Notes: generated by a model from the letters alone, not told the origin. DNA of 40,660 bases from Candidimonas sp. SYP-B2681 (GCF_003971065.1 NZ_RYDV01000011.1:1-40660); one strand, 5' to 3'. Positions 25,923 to 35,356 are shown, numbered from the stretch's first letter. Numbers and translations are program-made.

Positions 25923-26918
25923 TCAAGGCACTGTGGTCGTGTTTGGGTTTGGAGTAGCCAGAGGTTTGCCGAAGGTGACGATGCGACCGATGAATAGGAT
26001 TGGACCGGAAGGGCTCGCGGTAGGTGATCCACCCGCTGGTTCTTGTGTCATTTCAAATAATTGATCAGCGCTTATTTCGCCCATCAGGCTCGCGGGAACC
26101 GTCACGGGCTGATTAGGATCAATCAATCCCAACGAGCGCGGTTGCGGTAAATTTCTGCTGCTTGTCCAGAGTTGAACCGAGGAGTTGGCCGGAATGTCGC
26201 TGCGCACTTGAGGCGCCATCAGGACGTTGCCTTGTGGGTCTATCGTCACTACCCAGCCCGGCGTCGAGCTTTGTCCCGGTGCTTGCAAGATAGCAGCCCT
26301 GGTTGGCGCGACTTGTACTACCGTAATTGCAGGCTCTACGGGTTTAGCCGGGATTAAGGCGAGCGTGATGGCGATTAGCGCAAGAACAAGGCTTGCCCCG
26401 CGCCACAACCAGATATTTCCTTTATCGTATTGAGCCTGAGCGTTGGGACTTTTCACGATGGGCGGTTTGACGGTAGGGTCGCCTGTTTTTAGCGATTGCG
26501 TTGGGGGAGCAGGTTCGGGGCCGGATGGTTTCACCGTATTTTCCGGCCTCCGCAGCGCCGCAGCCACGGTAAGCGACTCTTCCTGCGTTTTTTTTGCTTG
26601 AAGCGCGGGTTGAGAAGCCGGCGGCTCGGCGGGGCTGTTGCTGCTCTGAGGCGTAGGTAAGGCTGGCGATACCAGGGGAGGGCTTGAACGATGGCCCAAT
26701 GTTGTCTTAAGTCGGGCCAGTGATTCCGGCTTCGGGACGACAGGTGGCAATAGATCGACAAGGGCCAGGAAATTGTGTTCCCATTGCAGAGCTGTTAGCG
26801 CCGCATGGGGGTCGTCACCAAGAATGCGTTGTGCTTTAGAGGTTTCCTCGTCATTCAAGAGGCCAAGGGTGTATTCTGCAATCAGGATATCGCGGTCGGA
26901 GATCGGCAAACTGCTCAT
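25923..26918 (-). CDS. anti-sigma factor, RskA/SigK-regulator type
   Basis: The 331-aa protein has a cytoplasmic N-terminal anti-sigma domain (residues 1-75, DRDILIAEYTLGLLNDEE), a long Pro/Ser/Lys-rich linker, one membrane span (WLWRGASLVLALIAITLALIP, about 180-200), and a periplasmic C-terminal RskA domain (PGWVVTIDPQGNVLMAPQVRSD, SVQLWTSSRNLPQPRSLGLID). Its start overlaps the sigma gene stop by four bases (ATGA), so the two are made together. It is expected to hold the sigma factor at the membrane until a signal triggers its proteolysis. Confidence 0.9.
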   Translation of the reverse strand: MSSLPISDRDILIAEYTLGLLNDEETSKAQRILGDDPHAALTALQWEHNFLALVDLLPPVVPKPESLARLKTTLGHRSSPPLVSPALPTPQSSNSPAEPPASQPALQAKKTQEESLTVAAALRRPENTVKPSGPEPAPPTQSLKTGDPTVKPPIVKSPNAQAQYDKGNIWLWRGASLVLALIAITLALIPAKPVEPAITVVQVAPTRAAILQAPGQSSTPGWVVTIDPQGNVLMAPQVRSDIPANSSVQLWTSSRNLPQPRSLGLIDPNQPVTVPASLMGEISADQLFEMTQEPAGGSPTASPSGPILFIGRIVTFGKPLATPNPNTTTVP

Positions 26919-27451
26919 GCTTCTTGATGCTCCTGGATTTGCTGCAAACCCGCTTTGACCTGCGCCTTGATTAGTACGGCCGGGGTATGAAGGCGTGTTG
27001 CGATTTGCTCGTAGGTATAGCCGTTGTAGAACGCCATGAGAATAGGACGCCGTTGACGTTCATCAAGTTCCGACATGATTTCTACCAGGCGGTTGCCGGA
27101 AGCGCTCGACGCGGCAACATCGACGCCTCGTGTGTCATCAAGGCTCCATTGTGTTTCCGACGATTGCATGCACCCCGATCGTCTTAGGTGATTCAACACT
27201 CTATAGCGCATGATGCTGTAGATCCAGGCACGCGCTGATCCTAATTCCGGGTCGTAGCTTGAAGCGTTCTTCCAGATCGTCACAAAGGTATCGCGCATAA
27301 GGTCTTCGGCTGTGGAACGCTGCGTAAGCATCTTCAAGCACAAAGCCAACATGTGAGGAGACTCGTGCAAATACAGGTCTTGAAATGCAATTTGATCACC
27401 ATGGGCACACGCAAATAGCGCAGCTTCGTAATCAAAGGGTGAAACAGCCAT
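26915..27451 (-). CDS. ECF-type sigma factor (SigK-like)
   Basis: The 178-aa protein has region 2 (residues 18-90: AFQDLYLHESPHMLALCLKML, STAEDLMRDTFVTIWKNASSYDPELGSARAWIYSIMRYRVLNHLRR) and region 4 (about 120-172: ELDERQRRPILMAFYNGYTYEQIATRLHTPAVLIKAQVKAGLQQI). In the recognition helix of region 4 the family usually has GTPLGTVKSWIRRGL; here it reads HTPAVLIKAQVKAGL, so promoter preference may differ. It is cotranscribed with its anti-sigma factor. Confidence 0.92.
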   Translation of the reverse strand: MAVSPFDYEAALFACAHGDQIAFQDLYLHESPHMLALCLKMLTQRSTAEDLMRDTFVTIWKNASSYDPELGSARAWIYSIMRYRVLNHLRRSGCMQSSETQWSLDDTRGVDVAASSASGNRLVEIMSELDERQRRPILMAFYNGYTYEQIATRLHTPAVLIKAQVKAGLQQIQEHQEA

Positions 27452-27498
27452 ACAGTCTCCGGTTTATCCAGGGCAACTTGGGGTAATGTAAATCGTCC

Positions 27499-27514
27499 TC
27501 GCAAGATCTTGCGA
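27499..27514. promoter_or_regulatory. 16-bp perfect palindrome upstream of the sigma gene
   Basis: TCGCAAGATCTTGCGA is its own reverse complement and centres about 55 bases before the sigma start at 27451. A perfect dyad of this size in a 210-base intergenic region suggests an operator for a dimeric regulator. No T-run follows, so a terminator is unlikely. Confidence 0.6.
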
Positions 27515-27665
27515 TTCGTGTTCACATTATCCCTGATTGTATTAGGAGTTTTGACCGGTACCGGAGCGGATGGCTTGACGTGGCGTAACAATAAATTGCG
27601 CCGGCATGGTTTTTTGCGGGAGCCTCTTGGTTGGGCTCTGTCGTCTATCAACGTTTTCTGAAACG

Positions 27666-28634
27666 TTACGAGGGCTGAATGCCGGCTTTCTTGATGATTG
27701 CGCCCCATTTTTCGGTTTCTGCTTTCTGAAACTCGGCGAGCTCGGCCGGTGTGGACGTTACCGCTTGCGTTCCTGTCTGAGCGTAGAACTGCGTTGCCGC
27801 GTTGCGCGTTGTCGCAGCAACCAGCACGTCGTGAAGTTTCGAAACCGTGGGAGTAGGGGTTCCTGCGGGAACATAGGCGGCGAACCAGTATCCCATTTCA
27901 TAGCCGGGGACCCCGGCCGCCGCAATCGTGGGGACATCTGGCGACAAGGGCGACGGTTTGCTGGTCGTAACCCCCAACGCCCGTAGCTTGCCGGCTTTGA
28001 CTTGCGGCAATCCGGTAGCCATATCAGCCATCATCATGTCGATCTGGCCGCCGAGCAAATCGGTAATGACCAGCGGATTACTTTTGTACGGAATGTGTAA
28101 TAGCTGGACGCCCGCCATTTGCTGGAATAATTCGCCCGCCACGCGGCTGCTTGAGCTGCCACTGCCAAAGGTAAGTTTACCGGGGCTGTCTTTCGCCAGC
28201 TTAATGAAGTCGCTCACGGTTTTGACGGAGGACGAAGGGTTTACGACCATGATTTGCCCACCACTACCCAGTAAGGTGACGGGTTCGAAATCTTTGACCG
28301 GGTCATAACTCAGCTTAGTATAGAGATGAGGGTTTGCCGATTGCGAGGTGTTGGTCGTAATCAATACACGATAGCCGTCAGGCGTCGCGCGAGCCACATC
28401 GCTCGCGCCTATCATGGCGCTTGCGCCCGGCTTATTCTCGATGACTACAACTTGGCCGGTTTGCTCTGTCACCCCTTGACCTATTGCACGGGCTAATTGA
28501 TCGGTCGCGCTTCCGGGCCCAAACGGCACCACGAAGGTAATGGCGCGACTGGGATACTCCTGAGCGTGCGCCAATGGCATGGATAGTGCAATGGCGGTCG
28601 CCAGGATGGTTCTTCTAATTGTGTTGTCAGGCAT
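27666..28634 (-). CDS. Bug/TctC-family periplasmic solute receptor
   Basis: The 322-aa protein has a cleavable signal peptide (about residues 1-24, ending AHA) and the Bug family pattern: YPSRAITFVVPFGPGSATDQLAR, NKPGASAMIGASDVARATPDGY, LHIPYKSNPLVITDLLGGQIDMM, and GTPTPTVSKLHDVL. Such receptors deliver carboxylates to TctAB permeases, often encoded elsewhere; none is here. As the last gene of the operon with two AtuA-related genes, it probably binds an acid degraded by them. The group is highly expanded in Alcaligenaceae and supports the taxonomic guess. Confidence 0.94.
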   Translation of the reverse strand: MPDNTIRRTILATAIALSMPLAHAQEYPSRAITFVVPFGPGSATDQLARAIGQGVTEQTGQVVVIENKPGASAMIGASDVARATPDGYRVLITTNTSQSANPHLYTKLSYDPVKDFEPVTLLGSGGQIMVVNPSSSVKTVSDFIKLAKDSPGKLTFGSGSSSSRVAGELFQQMAGVQLLHIPYKSNPLVITDLLGGQIDMMMADMATGLPQVKAGKLRALGVTTSKPSPLSPDVPTIAAAGVPGYEMGYWFAAYVPAGTPTPTVSKLHDVLVAATTRNAATQFYAQTGTQAVTSTPAELAEFQKAETEKWGAIIKKAGIQPS

Positions 28635-28663
28635 GGTGTGTCTCCTTTGTGTTCGGTCAAGTT

Positions 28664-29044
28664 CTAAATAATGTTTACTTCGTCGTGCAAGTCGGGCAGC
28701 TTTTCGCTCAGCTCTTTGCTGACGCGTATTGGAAAATCAAGCAGGTAGAACGATAGGGCCTTGCCGTGCGCGTCCAGATTCAGTGCATCGTTCACGCCGC
28801 CATCCAGAATTCCATCAAGAACGAAATTCATGGAAAAAATGGATTCGATTAGGTATCTATGTACAGATTTGGGTTGTCGGAAGGCGAACCAGTCCTGCAC
28901 CGCCGCTTCAGTCAGCTGCTTGGCAAGCATGCGGAAATATTCCGGTTCAAAGGCGATCACGCTGATATTCGAAATATTGCCTTTGTCTCCGGTCCGGCTA
29001 TGGGCTAGCCGATATAAGGGAACATCGATATAACGGTTGGGCAT
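28664..29044 (-). CDS. AtuA-related small protein
   Basis: The 126-aa protein reads DVPLYRLAHSRTGDKGNISNISVIAF, the motif of the small C-terminal domain seen either fused to, or next to, AtuA-type proteins (HARSGDKGnxanigviar). It ends SFYLLDFPIRVSKELSEKLPDL. It starts 5 bases after the AtuA-like gene and probably forms a complex with it. No catalytic residues are assigned; a role in degradation of branched acyl-CoA compounds is inferred from the neighbour. Confidence 0.85.
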   Translation of the reverse strand: MPNRYIDVPLYRLAHSRTGDKGNISNISVIAFEPEYFRMLAKQLTEAAVQDWFAFRQPKSVHRYLIESIFSMNFVLDGILDGGVNDALNLDAHGKALSFYLLDFPIRVSKELSEKLPDLHDEVNII

Positions 29045-29049
29045 CGCAT

Positions 29050-30396
29050 TTATTCCATAAAAGACCAGCTGGCAGGGGCTAAAGCGCGCGGGATTAGATC
29101 TGAAATACTATTGAGCCGCGGTCGTATCGATGTTCTGACACCGCCTCCGCCGGCCGGCCCACAGGTGTATAAGGCAGTCACTTCGCGCAATACAAGTTCG
29201 GCGGTTGGTTTGTGACGATGCGCCGCGGCGATACGTAGTCGCACGTCGCGACTTTGATTCGGGCGGCTCTGGCGCAGTAAATATCCACCATCATCTGCGA
29301 AAATGCTACACGAACCGATCAAGTCGACGCGCAGGTTTAGCTGGTTTCCTATCCGTTTCTGAACCGTGTCGGCCGCCAGTCTGGCTCTTGCTTCTGCTTG
29401 AACTCCCGCATAAGAAATCTCGGCTTCTGCAAGCCAGCCGCCGTGATAGCAGATATTGACCTTGAGTTCATCGGGTCGGACGTGCCCTGTGATATGGTCT
29501 ACGCGAATACGGTCCCGGGCAATAGGGGTAAGTGACACCCGGCTAATGTCGGCCGTGACATCCGGTGTCAGGTAGGCTTCAGGGTTGTGGACTTCGTAGA
29601 GCAATTGTTCCTTGACCGTCCGCTCTGTCACCATGCCACCAGTATTGGCGGCCTTGCCGATAGTAAAAATTCCGGACTCTTCGATTTCAGCGATGGGGAA
29701 ACCCAGGTTTTCCATTCCAGGCACCTCTTTGAATCCGGGAACGGCGAAGTAGCCGCCCGTGACCTGCGTGCCACATTCGAGCAAGTGACCGGCAATGGTG
29801 GCGCAGCCTAGGCGATGCCAGTCGTTGGGTTGCCAGCCAAAATGGGCGAGCGCAGGCCCAGCCACCAGCGACGGGTCAGCCACTCTACCGGCCACGACGA
29901 TTTCGGCTCCGGCAAGCAACGCCTCTGCGATTTCGGCCGCACCTTGATAAGCGTTTATGCTGACAATGTCCAGCGCTTCGAAGTCTGGGCCTATCCGTTG
30001 ACGCAGAAAGTCAAGCTGCTCCGGCTGCGTTAACTGGTCGCCTGATAGCACAGCGACGCGCGGCGCCCGAAGGCCCAATTCTTTCGCAAGCAAGAGGATC
30101 CGTTTAGCGGCAGCAGGAGGATTTGCGGCACCGAAATTACTTATGATTTTTATGCCATGTTGCAGGCACTGGCCCAGAGCAGGCCGTAGCAGCTCGACCA
30201 ACAGCGGTTCGTACCCCAGTTCTGGATTTTGGTTTTTGGCAAGCTGGGATAATGCCAGCGTTCGTTCGGCTAGCGTTTCGAAGATAAGTGCTTGGCCACC
30301 GGTTTGAACTAACGTGTTTACAACGGGCAGGACCCCGTCAGTACGATCGCCGGAAAAGCCCGATGCGCAGCCTATTTTCAATGATGGTATGCCCAT
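29050..30396 (-). CDS. AtuA-family acyclic terpene utilisation protein (DUF1446)
   Basis: The 448-aa protein starts MGIPSLKIGCASGFSGDRTD and contains IISNFGAANPPAAAKRILLLAKELGL, GAEIVVAGRVADPSLVAGPALAHFGW and CGTQVTGGYFAVPGFKEVPGMENLGFPIAEI, all landmarks of the AtuA family. A GTG 10 codons upstream is possible but the ATG has AGGCG before it. In Pseudomonas the family belongs to acyclic terpene (citronellol, geraniol) catabolism; many soil and animal-associated betaproteobacteria have paralogues of unknown substrate. It is the first gene of the three-gene operon facing a LysR regulator. Confidence 0.9.
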   Translation of the reverse strand: MGIPSLKIGCASGFSGDRTDGVLPVVNTLVQTGGQALIFETLAERTLALSQLAKNQNPELGYEPLLVELLRPALGQCLQHGIKIISNFGAANPPAAAKRILLLAKELGLRAPRVAVLSGDQLTQPEQLDFLRQRIGPDFEALDIVSINAYQGAAEIAEALLAGAEIVVAGRVADPSLVAGPALAHFGWQPNDWHRLGCATIAGHLLECGTQVTGGYFAVPGFKEVPGMENLGFPIAEIEESGIFTIGKAANTGGMVTERTVKEQLLYEVHNPEAYLTPDVTADISRVSLTPIARDRIRVDHITGHVRPDELKVNICYHGGWLAEAEISYAGVQAEARARLAADTVQKRIGNQLNLRVDLIGSCSIFADDGGYLLRQSRPNQSRDVRLRIAAAHRHKPTAELVLREVTALYTCGPAGGGGVRTSIRPRLNSISDLIPRALAPASWSFME

Positions 30397-30452
30397 GTTT
30401 GCGCCTGGTGTGGAGTGTCGGGCCACTATAGATCCGGGGAATTAACAAGTAA

Positions 30453-30473
30453 AATAGAAATTTATTATCTATT
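30453..30473. promoter_or_regulatory. LysR-type operator between divergent genes
   Basis: AATAG, eleven bases, CTATT is a perfect T-N11-A dyad in the 90-base space between the AtuA-family gene and the LysR gene, 15 bases from the LysR start. That is the classic place for an autoregulator/activator site. Confidence 0.75.
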
Positions 30474-30487
30474 GATGTAATTTTTTT

Positions 30488-31381
30488 ATGAATCTTTCGT
30501 CCCGCCAATTGCGTGCGTTTGTAGCCTTGGCCGATGAGCGTCACTTCACCAGAGCTGCCGAACGCTGCCATCAAACCCAGCCAGCGTTCAGTGCTCTCAT
30601 CAAATCGCTTGAAGATTCCGCTGGTGTGCGGTTGTTCGACAGGACGACGCGGCGTGTTGAACTCACGCCAGAAGGGAAACTGTTCAATGCGTCGGCATTA
30701 CGGCTTCTGAATGACCTCGATGCTGTTATGGGCGACTTGCAGGATCACGTTGCCAAACGGAGGGGTCGGGTATCCATCGCAGCGCTGCCCTCGTTGGCCG
30801 CAGGATGGCTTCCAGGCATATATGCCCAATTCCATGCCCAATTTCCGGGTATTGAGCTTCAGCTGCATGATGCCTTGCTCGAGCCTTGTCTGGACCTGGT
30901 GCGACGCGGAACGGCCGATATTGCGGTGGCTGCCAAAGGCCGTGATATGACTGGCCTGATCGCTGAACCGTTGTGCGAAGACTAGTTCTATATGGTATGT
31001 CGGCGAGATCACCCTTTGGCGTCCCGGCCCGCAGTCCATTTGCGTGAGCTGTCAGATTGTCCGATCATACAGCTGGGCAAAGGCAGCAGCATCCATCAAA
31101 GCTTGGCACATAAGGCGGCCGCGGCTGCTCTAGGGCACTTTCTAGAAGTAGACCACTTGGCGACCGTGACGGGCTTGGTGGTGGCCGGTCTGGGAATCAC
31201 CCTTGTTCCAGCTATGACTCTTTTTCATTTTCAGCATCCCGAGCTAATCATCATTCCCTTGTCGCCCAAGAGCCAGGTGAAACGTGCCTTATATTTGATT
31301 CGTCGCGAGGAAAAAAGTCTTTCCAGTGCGGCGCTGGCGTTCTATGAAGTGCTGTTGCAGCAGCGCAAGCAGTTGGATTAG
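30488..31381 (+). pseudogene. LysR-family regulator interrupted by one in-frame TAG
   Basis: Codons 1-165 give a normal N-terminus: HTH NLSSRQLRAFVALADERHFTRAAERCHQTQPAFSALIKSLED and the start of the effector domain up to IAEPLCED. Then TAG (30983-30985), and the same frame continues with FYMVCRRDHPLASRPAVHLRELSD to the proper end at 31381, 297 residues in all. Only this codon breaks the gene; a CAG to TAG change is the simplest cause. The fragment with the DNA-binding domain could be made alone and lack ligand response. It is divergent from the AtuA-family operon, its presumed target. Confidence 0.9.
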
Positions 31382-31550
31382 CCCATAAAAGCGAGCGTGT
31401 GGTGTGGAGCACACCGACGGTCTTTGCTTGCTACACTGTGCCCCTTTGTTGATTCGCAACGCAGGGAAGGCTTGATCCGCCTCGCGGGAGCATCGACCGT
31501 ATTCCCGGGCTGTTTGATCGGCCGATCACGTCGCTTAAGGAACCCGCTAC

Positions 31551-33335
31551 ATGAAGTTTACCCACCGCGGCCCCGCGCCTGCTAATCGAAACGATATGCA
31601 GACTCTGAAGTCGCTTTTGCCTTATGTCTGGCAATTCAAGGGTCGCGTGCTGGCCGCTCTGTCTTGTTTGATTGCAGCCAAGATAGCCAGCGTTATCCTC
31701 CCGCTGTTCCTGAAAGACATCGTAGACAAGCTAAGCCTGCCGGCCACTCTAATGGTGTTGCCGGTGGCAGCTTTGTTAGGCTATGGATTCGCGAGGCTCG
31801 CCTCCAGCGTATTTGGAGAACTGCGGGATGCCTTGTTCGCACGGGTAACTCAAGGGTCGATTCGTCGAATTGCTGCACAGCTTTTTGAGCACTTGTTCGC
31901 CTTGTCTTTGCGATTCCATATGCAACGTCAAACGGGCGGCCTGAGCCGGGATATCGAACGCGGCACGAAGGGAATAGGCTTCCTGCTTAACTTCATGGTG
32001 TTCAATATATTGCCTACGCTGCTGGAAATCGGCATGGTGACCGCCATCTTGCTGTGGCGCTACGATTGGACGTTTGCGGTAGTTACATTGGGAACTATCG
32101 CGGTCTATGTTCTGTTTACGCTATTCGTGACAGAAAAACGCATGGTTTATCGCCGCAGTATGAACGATCTGGATAGCAAAGCGAATAGTAAGGCTATCGA
32201 CGCACTGATTAATTACGAGACCGTAAAGTACTTCGGTAATGAAAAATACGAGCTGAACCGATACGACAACAACTTGGGCAAATGGGTCGATTCAGCGGTT
32301 AAGAATCAGATATCGCTGAACTTCCTGAATATGGGGCAGGGGGTCATTATCACCATAGGCATTACCTTGTTGTTATGGCTCTCGGCCGATGGCGTCGTTA
32401 ATAAAACCATGTCGGTTGGTGATGTTGTGCTCGTGTCGGCTTACCTGACGCAGTTGTATGCGCCGCTGAATTTTCTGGGGTTTGTCTACCGCGAAATCAA
32501 GCACGCACTTGCGGATATGGAGCGCATGTTCGGCTTGATGGAGCAGGGCCAGGAAGTGGCTGATCGCAAAGGCGCCATGCCGCTTCAAACGTCGCAAGCT
32601 TCGATACAGTTTAGGCATGTCGATTTCGGCTATGAAGCCAATCGCCAAATTTTGTACGATGTAAATTTCACGATACCAGCCGGCCGGACGCTTGCCGTCG
32701 TGGGTTCATCAGGAGCTGGGAAGTCGACGTTATCGCGTTTGTTATTTCGTTTTTATGATGTCAGCGGCGGAGAAGTCACGATCAATGGTGTCGACATCCG
32801 TGACCTTACCCAGGCAAGCTTGCGCCAGCACATTGGCATTGTTCCTCAGGATACGGTGCTTTTTAACGATAGTATTCTGTACAACATCGCTTACGGCAAT
32901 CCCGGTGCGACACAAGAAGAAATCTATCAGGCAGCCAAAGCTGCAAGCATCCACGAGTTTGTATTGGGTCTGCCGGAAGGGTATCAAACTCAAGTGGGCG
33001 AGCGGGGCTTAAAGCTTTCGGGCGGAGAAAAACAACGTGTAGCCATCGCCCGCACGCTACTGAAAAACCCGCCGATCTTGATTCTGGACGAAGCGACCAG
33101 CGCCTTGGACACTCGCACCGAGCGTGCCATTCAAGAAGAGCTTAGGCAAATCGCAAAAAACCGCACAACGCTAATTATTGCGCACCGGCTCTCCACCATT
33201 GTGGAGGCTGACGAAATTATCGTTTTGGATCACGGTAAGGTGCTTGAGCAAGGCTCTCATCGGGACTTACTGTTGCAAGGAGGGCGATACACCCAAATGT
33301 GGGCCTTGCAACAGGCTGCCCAGGACGAAGATTAG
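31551..33335 (+). CDS. Atm1-type ABC transporter (half-transporter, ABCB7/HMT1 family)
   Basis: The 594-aa half-transporter has six membrane spans (residues about 20-310) and a C-terminal ATPase: Walker A GSSGAGKSTL, signature LSGGEKQRVAIARTLL, Walker B ILILDEATSALDT, H-loop IIAHRLS. The permease carries NYETVKYFGNEKYE and the segment around SLRFHMQRQTGGLSRDIERGTKGI, typical of Atm1/HMT1 proteins that export glutathione-linked sulfur or metal species. The start has AAGGA upstream; an in-frame ATG at 31596 is also possible. Adjacency to the suf operon (70 bases downstream) supports a link to iron-sulfur assembly or metal stress. Confidence 0.94.
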   Translation: MKFTHRGPAPANRNDMQTLKSLLPYVWQFKGRVLAALSCLIAAKIASVILPLFLKDIVDKLSLPATLMVLPVAALLGYGFARLASSVFGELRDALFARVTQGSIRRIAAQLFEHLFALSLRFHMQRQTGGLSRDIERGTKGIGFLLNFMVFNILPTLLEIGMVTAILLWRYDWTFAVVTLGTIAVYVLFTLFVTEKRMVYRRSMNDLDSKANSKAIDALINYETVKYFGNEKYELNRYDNNLGKWVDSAVKNQISLNFLNMGQGVIITIGITLLLWLSADGVVNKTMSVGDVVLVSAYLTQLYAPLNFLGFVYREIKHALADMERMFGLMEQGQEVADRKGAMPLQTSQASIQFRHVDFGYEANRQILYDVNFTIPAGRTLAVVGSSGAGKSTLSRLLFRFYDVSGGEVTINGVDIRDLTQASLRQHIGIVPQDTVLFNDSILYNIAYGNPGATQEEIYQAAKAASIHEFVLGLPEGYQTQVGERGLKLSGGEKQRVAIARTLLKNPPILILDEATSALDTRTERAIQEELRQIAKNRTTLIIAHRLSTIVEADEIIVLDHGKVLEQGSHRDLLLQGGRYTQMWALQQAAQDED

Positions 33336-33341
33336 CCTGAA

Positions 33342-33373
33342 TTGACAAATATAGTACCAAAACAGTACTATAT
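33342..33373 (+). promoter_or_regulatory. suf promoter with Rrf2-type operator
   Basis: A consensus -35 TTGACA (33342-33347) and -10 TACTAT (33366-33371) are 18 bases apart. Between and over them lies a perfect inverted repeat, ATATAGTAC (33349-33357), seven bases CAAAACA, GTACTATAT (33365-33373): 25 bases in all, the same length and layout as IscR/Rrf2 sites. Binding there would block RNA polymerase. The Rrf2 gene starting at 33405 is the obvious ligand. Confidence 0.88.
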
Positions 33374-33404
33374 GCTTTAGCGAGCAAATCAGGAGATCCG
33401 ACGG

Positions 33405-33902
33405 ATGCTGCGTATCAGCAAAATCATCGATTACGGTACGTTGGTGCTTACCCACATGGCGGGGTCACCCGACCGCGTGTTCAGTGCTGCTGATCTTGCT
33501 ATAACGCTTGGGCTAGGGCAGCCCACGGTAAGCAAAGTGCTTAAGTTGCTCGGCCAACACGGATTAGTCATAAGCAGTAGGGGCTCACGAGGCGGATATG
33601 CGCTAGGGCGGCCCGCTCATGCAATCAGCATTGCCAACATTATAGACGCTTTGGAAGAACAGCCATTTGGCCTGACCGAATGCGCCTCGGTGCCGGGGTC
33701 ATGCAGCGTCGAGGCTGGCTGCCACATCCGCAGTAACTGGCAACGAATCAATTCGGCTATCCGCCGTACGCTTGAAGACGTCAGCGTTGCCGATATGCTA
33801 AGTCCAACCCCAATCGAATTTCCGCTGCTTGCCCGGCCTTTGGCAGAATCAAAGGTACGCACCCGAGCGGTACAGTCAACGACATGGAGCTTTCCAGAAT
33901 GA
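33405..33902 (+). CDS. Rrf2-family SUF system regulator
   Basis: The 165-aa protein has an N-terminal winged helix ([46 protein letters not shown]) and the three-cysteine cluster-binding motif C93, C100 and C106, compare C92, C98 and C104 of IscR. It is the regulator type found at the head of suf operons in betaproteobacteria and related groups. The apo/holo switch would couple suf expression to cluster status. Its stop overlaps the sufB start (ATGA). The last 25 residues are unrelated to the fold. Confidence 0.94.
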   Translation: MLRISKIIDYGTLVLTHMAGSPDRVFSAADLAITLGLGQPTVSKVLKLLGQHGLVISSRGSRGGYALGRPAHAISIANIIDALEEQPFGLTECASVPGSCSVEAGCHIRSNWQRINSAIRRTLEDVSVADMLSPTPIEFPLLARPLAESKVRTRAVQSTTWSFPE

Positions 33903-35344
33903 ATACCGTAACCGACCACCTTGACTCTTTTCTGGACCGCGAGTACTCGGCAGGATTTGTCACCGACATAGAGTCCGACACCATACCTAAAGGCTTGTCC
34001 GAGGACACCATACGTCTGCTGTCGGCCAAAAAAGGCGAGCCAGAATTCATGCTCGAGTGGCGTCTTTCGGCATACCGCCATTGGCTGACGATGACCTTGC
34101 CCGAGTGGGCGCAGGTCAGCTTTCCCCGTATTGATTTTCAAGACATTAGCTACTATTCGGCGCCCAAGAAAAAAGATGGCCCTAAGAGTCTTGATGAAGT
34201 CGATCCCGAGCTGTTGCGTACGTATGAAAAACTGGGTGTGCCCCTGCATGAGCGTGCGCGCCTTGCGGGTGTGGCGGTCGATGCCGTTTTCGATTCCGTG
34301 TCAGTTGCCACCACTTTTCGCAAACAGCTCGCCGAAGTTGGAGTCATTTTCTGTTCGTTCTCCGAGGCAGTCCGAGAGCATCCCGAGCTTGTACGCAAAT
34401 ATCTTGGAACGGTGGTTCCAACGGCCGATAACTATTATGCTGCACTAAATTCGGCCGTATTTTCAGATGGGTCCTTCGTGTACATTCCAAAAGGCGTCCG
34501 GTGCCCCATGGAGCTGTCGACCTATTTCCGAATTAACGCTCAGGATACTGGCCAATTTGAACGCACCCTTATCATTGCCGACGAGGGCGCTTCGGTCAGC
34601 TATCTAGAGGGCTGTACGGCGCCAATGCGCGACGAAAACCAATTGCATGCCGCTGTCGTCGAGCTCGTCGCGCTGGACGATGCGCGCATTAAATATTCCA
34701 CTGTACAGAACTGGTATCCAGGCGATAAAGACGGCAAGGGCGGCATCTACAATTTCGTTACGAAGCGCGGCGACTGTCGCGGAGCGCGGTCGCGGATTTC
34801 ATGGACTCAAGTTGAAACCGGCTCGGCCATCACGTGGAAGTATCCTAGTGTCATCTTGCGCGGAGACGATTCCACGGGCGAATTTTATTCGGTGGCGCTC
34901 AGCAACCACAGACAACAGGCCGACACGGGTTCCAAGATGATACACATGGGCCGTAATACGCGCAGCACCATCATTTCGAAGGGTATATCGGCCGGCCATG
35001 GCAGTAATACCTTCCGCGGTTTGGTGCGCATGACTCCCAAGGCAGAGAACGCACGCAATTTTACGCAGTGCGATTCCTTGCTGATCGGCAAGCGTTGTGC
35101 GGCTCACACTTTCCCCACTATTGAAGTCCAGAATCCGACTGCCAGCGTCGAGCACGAAGCAACGGCCTCACGGATTGGCGAAGATCAATTGTTTTATGCC
35201 ATGCAGCGCGGCCTTTCGGCCGAGGATGCGGTTTCCATGATAGTGAATGGATTCTGTAAGGAAGTTTTCAAGGAATTGCCAATGGAATTTGCAGTCGAGG
35301 CTCAGAACCTGCTCGGCGTAAGTCTGGAAGGCAGCGTAGGTTAA
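33899..35344 (+). CDS. sufB: Fe-S cluster assembly scaffold SufB
   Basis: The 481-aa protein has the SufB core beta-helix and the functional residues C391 ([11 protein letters not shown]) and E420 ([12 protein letters not shown]), the same 29-residue spacing as C405 and E434 of the Escherichia coli protein. The N-terminus [25 protein letters not shown] is typical. I chose the ATG at 33899, which overlaps the regulator stop by four bases with GGAG at 9 bases; an in-frame ATG at 33884 is possible. SufB forms the SufBC2D complex on which clusters are built. Confidence 0.97.
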   Translation: MNTVTDHLDSFLDREYSAGFVTDIESDTIPKGLSEDTIRLLSAKKGEPEFMLEWRLSAYRHWLTMTLPEWAQVSFPRIDFQDISYYSAPKKKDGPKSLDEVDPELLRTYEKLGVPLHERARLAGVAVDAVFDSVSVATTFRKQLAEVGVIFCSFSEAVREHPELVRKYLGTVVPTADNYYAALNSAVFSDGSFVYIPKGVRCPMELSTYFRINAQDTGQFERTLIIADEGASVSYLEGCTAPMRDENQLHAAVVELVALDDARIKYSTVQNWYPGDKDGKGGIYNFVTKRGDCRGARSRISWTQVETGSAITWKYPSVILRGDDSTGEFYSVALSNHRQQADTGSKMIHMGRNTRSTIISKGISAGHGSNTFRGLVRMTPKAENARNFTQCDSLLIGKRCAAHTFPTIEVQNPTASVEHEATASRIGEDQLFYAMQRGLSAEDAVSMIVNGFCKEVFKELPMEFAVEAQNLLGVSLEGSVG

Positions 35345-35356
35345 GGAGAAGTAGTA

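Noticed and set aside
30983-30985. Programmed read-through or amino-acid recoding at TAG in the LysR gene
   Set aside because: There is no hairpin or known recoding context after the codon, and a LysR protein has no need for it; a point nonsense mutation is simpler.
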